From NCBI GenBank assembly GCA_947652605.1, contig OX393579.1, forward strand, positions 20,915,674 to 20,979,673: a stretch of 64,000 nucleotides of DNA, written 5' to 3'. The DNA comes from Elmis aenea. Its lineage: Eukaryota > Arthropoda > Insecta > Coleoptera > Elmidae. This document shows, piece by piece, positions 56,318-64,000 of this stretch. The notes under the pieces are model-generated. The model was not told the DNA's origin, did not search any database, and saw only the letters and a list, made by a program, of their open reading frames with translations. Positions within the stretch are counted from its first letter, which is position 1. Each line of letters begins with the position of its first letter. The position numbers and the translations under genes were made by a program.

Positions 56318-56752
56318 TACCGTAAAAGCCCAAAATTTGGTAAATAGCATTTACCATAGTGAGGTAGTAAAAGTCCATAAAAAGCTTGTAAACGCATCCA
56401 TTTGCTTTTTTTCCCGTTTATTTTCAATAAAATTAAGCTTTAACTAAATCTTTAACCTGACTCTCGTCCATTTTGTCAGTTAAAGAGGTTAAGGTTAAAG
56501 TTTGGTTAAAGCTAAAAAAAAAAAAATTTATGAAAATGAAGCTAAGCTTGTTAAAGCCTCCTTTTCGGGCTTCCACGTTTGTTTTAATAAAAAAACCTTA
56601 AATTAACCTTTAATTTGACCCTCGTTCATTCGGTCAGTAATTGAGGGTCAAGTTAAAGATTTAATTTCGGACTTTTACCACCTTACTTTGGTAAATACTA
56701 GGATTTACCAGTTAAACCTAAGATATACCAGTTTTCGGGCTTGTACAGTAAC
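56318..56752. mobile_element. ~435-bp inverted-repeat MITE
   Basis: AAAAGCCCAAAATTTGGTAAAT at the left (first 20 bases considered) is mirrored by ACCAGTTTTCGGGCTT at the right. GAGGTAGTAAAAGTCC (56361) is mirrored by GGACTTTTACCACCTT (56669), and GACTCTCGTCCATT-GTCAG pairs with a second copy near 56622. The ends are decayed and the target duplication is unclear. Confidence 0.55.
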
Positions 56753-57283
56753 GTAATCGCAACCCGGCAAGAAAAGTGACACAACTTGGAAACTATGTGT
56801 TATACATTAAATCTGATTGCACTTTTGTAGGAGTATTACTTTTAAATACGTAAAAATGTAAATTTTTTGGAATTATTAAAAAAAAACAAGCGAGTTACGA
56901 ATACATATTTAACCATATTTAGGTTTTGTATTTGAGCTATAACTAAAAAACGGAGTTAGATATTTGATTTTCGTTTGCACTGTGAAGACCTTTCATAAAT
57001 TTGAGTGAATAATGTGCCACTATTTTTTTTTAAATTTCGATAAAAACAAAAATATATTCCTTGATAATGCGATTCACATAGCACCACCCTTTATACCTTT
57101 AAATTTAATTAAAATTCTATAATCGTTACACTCGTCATAAAAATCGGTAATTTGTAGCATTAAAATCCAATATGGTGCCACAAGAAAAAAAAAACAGTTG
57201 AGTATCACATATTAAAAACTAAGCAGGTTGATTCTAATATTATGATAATAAACCTCAACAATGAAACGTAAAAGATGACATGA
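56753..57283. other. AT-rich DNA, no gene seen
   Basis: Nothing recognisable. Confidence 0.4.
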
Positions 57284-57604
57284 TTAAGAAAAAGAAGAAA
57301 AAAAAGAGAAAGAAAAAGAGGAAAAAAAAAGAAAAAGAGAAAGAAAAAGATAAAGAAAAAGAGAAATAAAAAGAGAAAGAAAAAGAGAATGAAAAATAGA
57401 AAGAAAAAGAGAAAGAAAAAGAAAGAAAAAAAGAAAGAATAAGAGAAAGAAAAAGACGAAAAAAAGAGAAAGAAAAAGAAACAGAACAGACACAGAAAAA
57501 GAAAAAGAAAAGAAAAAGAAAAAGAAAAAGAAAAAGAAAAAGAAAAAAAAACGAAAACGAAGAGAAAAAGAAACAGAAACAGAAAAGAAAAAGATAATAA
57601 ACAC
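57284..57604 (+). repeat. GAAAAA-rich polypurine tract, ~320 bp
   Basis: The plus strand is almost pure purine: imperfect AAAGAGAAAGAAAAAG units with a few T and C interruptions. The minus-strand frame of 106 codons (Phe/Ser/Leu only) is low-complexity and not a gene. It lies just upstream of the RTE-like relic and may derive from a tail of such an element. Confidence 0.9.
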
Positions 57605-57617
57605 TAAAACAAAAATC

Positions 57618-57997
57618 TACAAAGAATTATTTGACCAATCATAACATTTGCGGTGGAAACAAAACAAGAAATGGCAAGAAGCAAACAACATGCAAAGGCA
57701 ACAGAAATAATAGTACTAAGGCGAACCGTCAAAGGAACTAGACCACACAAAAAAAAGAAAACATTAAACTCATGAAGTGGAACATATCAGCAGCCGAATG
57801 TCAAACATAAAAGAGGAATAGAATCACCACATAACAAGCACAGATAAAGAGAGATTGGTAAAATGAGCAATAGGAAGGGTTGTTACAAGGTAGGGAGAGT
57901 GTGGGACGACCTGGCAAGAACTGAAAGGGCAATTTATAGATTAAAAAAACAGGAAGATAGCCTACGAAGAGAAGAAAAAGACGAAGAAGATGATAAG
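57618..57997 (+). pseudogene. Decayed RTE-like reverse transcriptase C-terminus
   Basis: Frames on the plus strand give IITFAVET, then ATEIIVLRRTVKGTRPHKKKK, corresponding to the YGSETW ... AEMRFLRKIAGKTKRDK block of the element at 6872-8408. A later SSRMS-like word and GRV-TR follow. The 3' end is a purine tail (GAAGAGAAGAAAAAGACGAA) near 57966. Several frameshifts and stops make it non-coding. Together these suggest a diverged RTE-family insertion lacking a clear duplication. Confidence 0.45.
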
Positions 57998-58148
57998 AAT
58001 TGAAGTTTTACTGTTTTTGATTTTAGGATATATCAGAAATTGGAAGCAATTTTTAGTTATGATTCTTCCTGACCGCGTAAAAACACACTTCTTTGCTAAT
58101 TTGACCACCCTTTTATCTCTTAATTTTAAAACATACATCCTCTATATG

Positions 58149-59793
58149 CAGGGGCGGACTGGCCCGCCGGGCAACCGGGCAAATGCCCGGTGGGCCGATG
58201 GGTTCAAGGGCCGATGTCGGTGGCGTTAACACCAAATCATTTTCAAATCTAATTGAATTTTTCTACTACTATATAATCAGCTTTATTTTACCAACTTAAT
58301 AAAAAAATGCCGGGTGTTAGTGTTATTTTTAGTGACTGTTTACGTCAGCGCATAAATAAAAAACCCTAAGGTGTACGGTCGATGTCTGCTGAGACTGTTG
58401 ACAGCATTTGGGGAGGCTACAGGCTACCAATACAAGTTTCTTTATTTTTTGTTCAGTGTGAAAATTGAAGACAGGTTAATTAACCAAGTAAGTTTCGTTG
58501 TTAAATTATAAGTGATATAAGCTGAAGTTAGACTGGACACGTATCACTAAATTTTTTAAAGATTATTGTGTTGAATAAATTTTGGACATTATACGCATGC
58601 AGCATAAACTGCATTATTATTATATTATCCAAAATTTGTATTATTAATATGTACTTAATTAATTAAATGACTGTGAATATACATATATTTACTTGGCTAT
58701 TTTTAATCTTCTACTTATTTATAATTAATTATTAAATACATTTGTTTGGATACAAATTTCAATACGTACAGGGTGGCCTATTTTCGATGCCCATACAGAG
58801 TATCTCGGTTATTATCCAAGATAGAAAAAAACTAAGTACGTAGTCTCGATTTCTTTTCCGAGAGAAATTCATTACCGTAAACAGGTTTTTGATATCTTTT
58901 TTAATTTTCGAAATATAGCCAAAAACCGATTTTTGGCAATTTTAAAAAATGTTAAATATCTTGCTTAAACGGAAACTTAGAGAAAAACTTAAAAGACATT
59001 TTTGGCATGGTTTTTTGTTCTTAATAAGATGGCGATATTCAATTTGTTTTTAATCAAATAAATACCGATATATTACACCCAATTTTCTTATTTTAAATAG
59101 CAACCATATGCAAATGATATATTTTTGAAAAGCGCAAATAATAAACTTTCGATTGATGTCAAAGCCAACTATGGTTGCCATTTAATATAAGAAAGTTAGG
59201 CGTAATATATCAATATTTGTATTAACAAAAAAAAAATGAACATCGCTATCTTATTAATGACAAAAAACCATGCAAAAAATGTCCTTAAAGTTTTTCTCTA
59301 TCTTCTCGTTTAAGCAAGATATTTAACATTTTTGAAAAGTGCCAAAAATCGGTTTTTGGCTATACGTATTTTGAAAATTAAAAAAGATATCAAAAATCTG
59401 TTTACGGCAATAAATTTCTCTCGAAAAAAGAAATCGAGACTACGTACTTAGTTTTTTTCTATCTTGGATAATAACCGAAATACCCTGTATAGGCATCGAA
59501 AATAAGCCACCCTGTACAGTCTACAGGTAATACCTCTAAATTACACTATGGGTGGTTTCGACACCGTTATTGTAAGTTGAAAAGCGTAAGTTAGGGTACA
59601 TTTTTTATACGTGATTTTCTTATGCGAATCCAATAACTTACTGGCAACCTTTAAGCAAATTTAATCTCGAAAACGCGGGGAGGGGCAAAAACAATCAATG
59701 CCATAAAAACGATATCGCGAAAGTTTATTTTACCTATGTGGGCCGATTTTGGAGAAATTGCCCGGTCAGTTTTATGCACCCAGTCCGCCCCTG
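58149..59793. mobile_element. hAT-like element (CAGGGGCGGACTGG) with a nested foldback
   Basis: CAGGGGCGGACTGG starts at 58149 and its complement ends at 59793. Flanks TCTATATG (58141-58148) and TCTATGTG (59794-59801) match at 7 of 8. Subterminal words GCCCGGTGGGCCGATG and GTGGGCCGATTTTG plus TTGCCCGGTC are inverted partners. The foldback at 58769-59514 accounts for 746 bp of its length. Confidence 0.85.
58769..59514. mobile_element. 746-bp foldback TA element, single-palindrome form
   Basis: TA lies at 58767-58768 and 59515-59516. The ends CAGGGTGGCCTATTTTCGAT and its near-complement are mirrored, with GAGTATCTCGGTTATTATCC and its partner ending at 59487. The inner arms contain AAATAGCAACCATATG, AGCCAACTATGGTTGCC (59162-59178) and TTAAATATCTTGCTTAAACG. 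It is the single-palindrome relative of 18033-19189. Confidence 0.9.
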
Positions 59794-59930
59794 TCTATGT
59801 GACATAATTTTGGCAATTAATTTTTATCCATCAAGTATATAGTTTTGTTTTATAACTTACACAATATTTTATTTTTCACTTTATGCATGAATTTCTGATA
59901 ATGCAAACAAACATATTATTATCACGGTCG

Positions 59931-60058
59931 TCTTCGCGAAAATAGTAAAACGGATTTAATAAGCCTCAAAACATGCAAGTCCGTCGAAATTTTGAGTTCG
60001 AAAATATTCGCTATCACAAAACTTTTTTTATACTACGTACGGCGAAAGTGAAAAAAAT
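59931..60058 (+). repeat. Dispersed ~120-bp repeat, copy C
   Basis: Begins TCTTCGCGAAAATAGTAAAA and ends ATACTACGTACGGCGAAAGT. It shares CCTCAAAA, CCGTCGAAA, and TATCACAAAACTTTTTT with copies A and B and is the most diverged. Confidence 0.55.
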
Positions 60059-60060
60059 GG

Positions 60061-61053
60061 TAGTAAAGAAAAGAAAAAGTCACGATTCCTATCGCTTAAA
60101 AATATTTAAAAATGTGGACAATTTATTAAAGGTAATGAAATATAATTAAATTGACCAAATAAAGATACATTTACTTTTGTAATGTGAAAAATACTAAGCT
60201 ATCAAAACGACAATTATTTACATTGTTGAAGTCAATTACATTTCTTTCTTTTGTCCTCGGATACAGCGGCTGCGAAATAAACTGCCCGCGGTAAAACTTT
60301 TACAGCATCTTGATATATTTAAAGCTTAAAAGTAAAGAAAGAACTCTTAATTATTTTACTTAATGGGCTTTTTGAACAGTTAAGTTAATTATAAAGAACA
60401 ATGAACTACGTTGACTCTCGGGAAAACAGAGTGAATGAAATTGTGAATTTATGAAAGAAACAATTTTTATACAGCACAAAACAAACAACGCCGGATATTG
60501 TTGATGGAGTGTTACATCTTCATAATCTATGTGGAGATTCCTTTTGTTTGCGATGTCATTATTTTTTAACATGCTCGAAACCAATTTATTTTTTGCAATA
60601 CTTCTACGCGCTGCGTCAGCAAGTTACTAAATAAATTTTTCCGGGACGCAATTCAAAATTAGATTTCCGATGATATAAGTGGTGATATGTTACGTTGAAA
60701 GGAGAATACAAATAAAAAACAATTCTGTGTAATATATTGGTGCCTTTTACAATTCAACTTAATTTGAACACATATTTCTTTTAACGTGTTCTTGTATCAT
60801 TGTAGGAAAATTCGAACCTATAATTTTATTAAGCATGTCAGCTGACAGCTTACCACATGTAATATAGAATATTAAAAACGGATGTTTCTAGAATAAATGG
60901 AAAGTCAGAGTAGAACACTTTAATAAATAGTATCATATTAAAGGCGTATTTTGATAAATATTTAAATACTTAAAATGATTTATGGTTGTCGCATCAACCA
61001 AATCATTTATTTTACAAGGGTTATGAAAACAATGTTAAGCACGAGTTAAATAT
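60061..61053. other. No gene recognised
   Basis: AT-rich; short frames near 60360-60584 (minus) are unconvincing. Confidence 0.4.
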
Positions 61054-61061
61054 ATCTTAGG

Positions 61062-61965
61062 CAGTGTTTCCCAAATTGTGTTCCGTGGAACCCTAAGGTT
61101 TTGTGAAGTAATAAAAAAGTTCCGCAAGTAATTAAAAAAATTACAATAATAGTTATTTACGTAAAAAGACCAGAAAGTGGTACTTTACTGGATGAGACAG
61201 TTTTTGCAAGGATACGAGTTCAGTAAAGACACTTAATGGGTATGTTACGTACAATATTTTTTCTGCGTCCGCCACTGACGCCAAAATCACTATCGTCACC
61301 ATCCATAATTAACCCATTAAGTACCAAATTAATTTGGTTATTTTAATATTATTTTTTTAAATATATTTTTTAAAATGTTGAGTAAAAAAGTACCAAAATA
61401 ATATTTTGTACATTGTTGATGGTTAAAAAATGTTACTTTCCAAGTTATAACATATTCTGAGATATTTGAATTATTGAAGAAAAAAAAACACGCTGTCCTA
61501 TAAATAAGACGCTGGTACTTAACAATAACTTAACAAACTACAGGTGAAAACTCGCTTGGCGGTATAGTGTCGCTTGCTTGGCAACGCAAATCACCAAAAC
61601 AACTCATCACTATGACAACCATTTACTCTCTGGTCTAGGCCGGTAAAGAGTTGTTATTACAATGGCAACCAGTTACTTTCTAGTCTAGGCCAGTAAAGAT
61701 GTGTTTTCCAGCCTAAAAATTGATCAGCAACAACTTTTTTTTTTGGACGGACGCAGAAAAATGTCATTACTTTTTAGTTTTGTACTAATAAATAGCGAAT
61801 TTTTTACCTTAATTATCATTGTATTAAGAATATATTTCCAATGTTTTTTTAAAATTTTCATATCTTCGCAAATGCTACTGTTCTAGGGATGTAAACATTC
61901 TTTGGCGCTCTGTTTTGTGTTAGAGATTATAAAAGGGATTCATGGCTTAAAGTTGTGAAACGCTG
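61062..61965. mobile_element. hAT-like element (CAGTGTTTCCCAAATTGTG)
   Basis: CAGTGTTTCCCAAATTGTG starts it and AAAGTTGTGAAACGCTG ends it. Flanks ATCTTAGG (61054-61061) and ACCTTGGG (61966-61973) match at 6 of 8, both differences being transitions. GTTCCGTGGAACCC is a palindromic subterminal word. Internally CAACC-GTTACT-TCT-GTCTAGGCC-GTAAAGA occurs twice (61618-61647 and 61665-61698), a local duplication. Confidence 0.62.
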
Positions 61966-62159
61966 ACCTTGGGATTCTACAAGAAGAAACATTTTACATT
62001 TTTAAATACTGTTTTAGCTTTAAAACATGGATAATTTTTTTTTAGCAGTAGGAGAGTAAATTTTTGTACAATTTTTAATATAGTACCACTATCTGCAAAA
62101 CTAGAGTTTTTATCGTTTTTTTAAGGAAAATATTAAAATGTTATATCTAATAGCACATT

Positions 62160-62560
62160 CATAAAAAGTGCCATCGACACTGGATAAATTGATGCTCCTT
62201 TAAAAACAGAGCAATAATAAAACAATTGACTAAGCTTATTTAATAGAAACCAATGGAACATCACACAAAATGAATAGGTCATGTGCATCGAATGGGATAA
62301 GATTGAAAGCTCAGAAAAGCCTATAAAACCGAACTGGAAGATAAAGCTAAAAGGGAAGATCAAGGGAACCTGAAATGACGAGGTTAAAGAGGGATCCAAG
62401 GAAGTGAGGTTAGAGAGCTGGCTTAGTATACAAAAAGAGTCCACATACATGAGAAAAAAAAGCCTCACACCTAATAGTGGATAGACGGAAAAAAGAAGAA
62501 AAATTGTAACATATAGTGGAACCTCTGTGCAGAACCAGACGAACATAGAATTAATTTCAT
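62160..62560 (+). pseudogene. Possible LINE ORF2 C-terminal relic
   Basis: The plus strand gives IGHVHRMG near 62276 and, after stops, KLRKAY and REPEMTRLKRDPRK-like pieces. GHV-RM followed by a basic GR-R--P stretch is the usual end of RTE-like and related LINE proteins. Many stops are present. The 143-codon frame on the opposite strand is hydrophobic only because it is the complement of purine-rich DNA. Confidence 0.35.
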
Positions 62561-62938
62561 CCATAGGAATTACCTAAAATTGAAATAGTCCAATCCTAGC
62601 CCTGAATCTAATACACACATACATAAAAAGAAAATTATAAGAACGTCATCTTTACTAAGAAGCGATGATGGCAGAAGCTAAACAGGAGGAAAGAAGTTAT
62701 TGTTCAGAAGAGGAAACACCTTCCGTTAAAATATCATGCAACCCCAATTCCGGTTATCGACGTAGTTTTTGTCTCTTTCCTGGCCATTCACTAGTACTTG
62801 ATTAAGCAGTCCAGGTGTGACGAATATTGGATTTTTGGACGAATATCGAAGCATTTTTTGCCGATGAAATGCGTTGAATACTGGATTCGAGTCGAGTTTT
62901 TGCATTTAATAATTTTTAATATCTGAAGCAGTGTTTTT

Positions 62939-63805
62939 CAACCTTTTCAATGTCACGGCACACTTTTAACAACGATAAAATTTTGCGGCACACTATAAAC
63001 ATGAAGTTTGGAATTCGAGTTTGAGCGTGGAAATCTCGCTCATTATAATAACTAGATTACAGATTTAAGCTTGGAAAAGTTGCTTAATTTGGTGCTCATT
63101 AATAATCCGAAGGGAAATTGAAAATATATCAAACGGTATTTAAAAAAATTTGGAAAAACCTAAAAATACGATTTTTGAAAATCATCTATAACTCCTCTGG
63201 ACTATTAAATATTTCCAACGTGTAAAAACATTCCTTAAAAAACTTTTTAAGCCGAATCGATTGGTCATCACAAGTTTTTTTAGGTCGATTCGTTTATGTT
63301 TCATGACAAGAAACTTAATTTTTTTTACAGGTGCAATTTTTTTGATTTACGTTATCAAATAGATTTTTTTTGTAAATTTATTGATGTAGGTATTACACAT
63401 GGTATTTTACTTCTACATTAATAAATAACAAAAATTGCGTCCAAAGGGAAAAATAAAGTTGGTTGTCATGAAACAAAAACGAATCGACCTACAAAAATTA
63501 GTGATTACCATGCGATTTGGCTTAAAACGTTACTGAGACAATGTTTTACACATTTGAAATATTTTATACTCCAAAGGCGATTTTCAAGATATAAAAAAAA
63601 ATTATTAATAAGCAACGAATTCAGCAACTTTTTCAAATTTAACTTATACTCTAGCAATTATAACAAGCGTGGTCCCCATGTTTTACCTCGAAACATAGCG
63701 TTCTAGCAAAAACTTTTTATTTATTTTTATTTTATTTTCCGCGACACACATGGAGCATGCTCGCGGCACACTAGTGTGCCGCGGCACACAGGTTAATAAA
63801 CACTG
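62939..63805. mobile_element. hAT-like element (CAGTGTTTTTCAACC) with nested foldback
   Basis: CAGTGTTTTTCAACC starts at 62939, and the right end reads GGTTAATAAACACTG. Flanks ATCTGAAG (62931-62938) and ATCTAAAG (63806-63813) match at 7 of 8. Subterminal CGGCACAC/GTGTGCCG words are mirrored, and TCGCGGCACACTAGTGTGCCGCG forms a palindrome at the right. A partial relative is at 31603. About 700 bases of the interior are a foldback element. Confidence 0.8.
63003..63705. mobile_element. Foldback element nested in the hAT element
   Basis: The left part GTTTGGAATTCGAGTTTGAG with AAATCTCGCTCATTATAATA matches 34185-34240. The right part mirrors it (CTCTAGCAATTATAACAAGC, then GTGGTCCCCATG). The arms share TCTATAACTCC/ GGAGTATAAAA, AAGCCGAATCG and CGATTCGTTT-TGTTTCATGAC with their complements. 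The CAGGGTG tips have decayed. It provides the full-length view of the truncated copy at 34181. Confidence 0.7.
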
Positions 63806-63813
63806 ATCTAAAG

Positions 63814-64000
63814 TGTGGTGAAATTGTATTAAGAGAATTTGTTTTATGTTGCAGTTTACTATCTGTTTTTAAATCTCTAAAATTTTTGAAATTGCTCATG
63901 AGGAGTTTCGCAATTATAAACTAAACATACTAGTTCAAAAAATATTGTCTACAAAATATGTTAGTAATTATTTATACATACAGAGATATTATGATAACAA
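63814..64000. other. AT-rich DNA to window end
   Basis: No feature seen. Confidence 0.4.

Noticed and set aside
57284..57604. 106-codon minus-strand frame rich in Phe, Ser and Leu
   Set aside because: It is the complement of a polypurine simple repeat, so the composition explains it fully.
62133..62564. 143-codon hydrophobic minus-strand frame resembling a membrane protein
   Set aside because: It is opposite purine-rich DNA with LINE-like residues on the plus strand; no promoter, motif or family likeness supports it.

Overview
The window looks like repeat-saturated, AT-rich animal nuclear DNA, most likely from an insect. The evidence is the kind of mobile elements present: Jockey-type and RTE-like LINEs, a mariner relic, many hAT-like short elements, a Mutator-like element with a ZSWIM3-like leader, and dozens of Tc1/mariner-style TA-flanked ends that read CAGGGTG. 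I recognise no intact host gene, tRNA, rRNA or bacterial-type feature. Nothing here looks like an operon, so the DNA is best read as an intergenic or long intronic stretch built from layered transposon insertions.

Layout. 0.5-5 kb: a CAGGGTG element, two hAT-like elements and a decayed mariner transposase hit by a hAT MITE with a perfect 8-bp target duplication. 6.9-8.4 kb: a 5'-truncated RTE-like LINE on the minus strand with a 10-bp duplication. 8.8-13.5 kb: two foldback elements, one carrying a hAT element with a BED-finger remnant. 15.5, 30.5 and 32.3 kb: three near-identical copies of a GGCC-rich double-hairpin unit. 17.6-20.35 kb: a Jockey LINE split by a 1.16-kb palindromic TA element. 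23.3-24.9 kb: a Mutator-like element with ~220-bp inverted repeats. 25.8-28.9 kb: a CAGGGTG cluster. 29.2-30.95 kb: a hAT-like element stuffed with three other repeats. 33.4-35.3 kb: a three-level nest (TA element > Harbinger-like element > foldback). 37.1-38.9 kb: another nest. 40.9-41.2 kb: tiny 3' stubs of the RTE and Jockey elements. 41.8-42.7 kb: a TA element keeping a C-terminal zinc-finger exon. 44.2-45.2 kb: a hAT-like element with a LINE stub. 47.4-48.3 kb: a TA element with a solo LTR. 49.9 kb: a near-perfect 260-bp hairpin. 51.9-54.5 kb: minisatellites and a hAT element. 57.3-60 kb: a polypurine tract, an RTE relic and a hAT element with a nested foldback. 61-63.8 kb: two more hAT-like elements.

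The most distinctive pattern is that TA-flanked foldback elements, whose sequences otherwise differ, share a bipartite end (CAGGGTG, then a TATCTCGSTTAY-like block about 45 bases in) and an internal AGTTGGCTATGACCT-like core. Several deletion derivatives keep only the DNA-binding leader or terminal zinc-finger exon of a transposase (BED, zeste-like Myb/SANT, ZSWIM3-like, zinc finger). All family assignments come from reading the sequence by eye; no database search was run.
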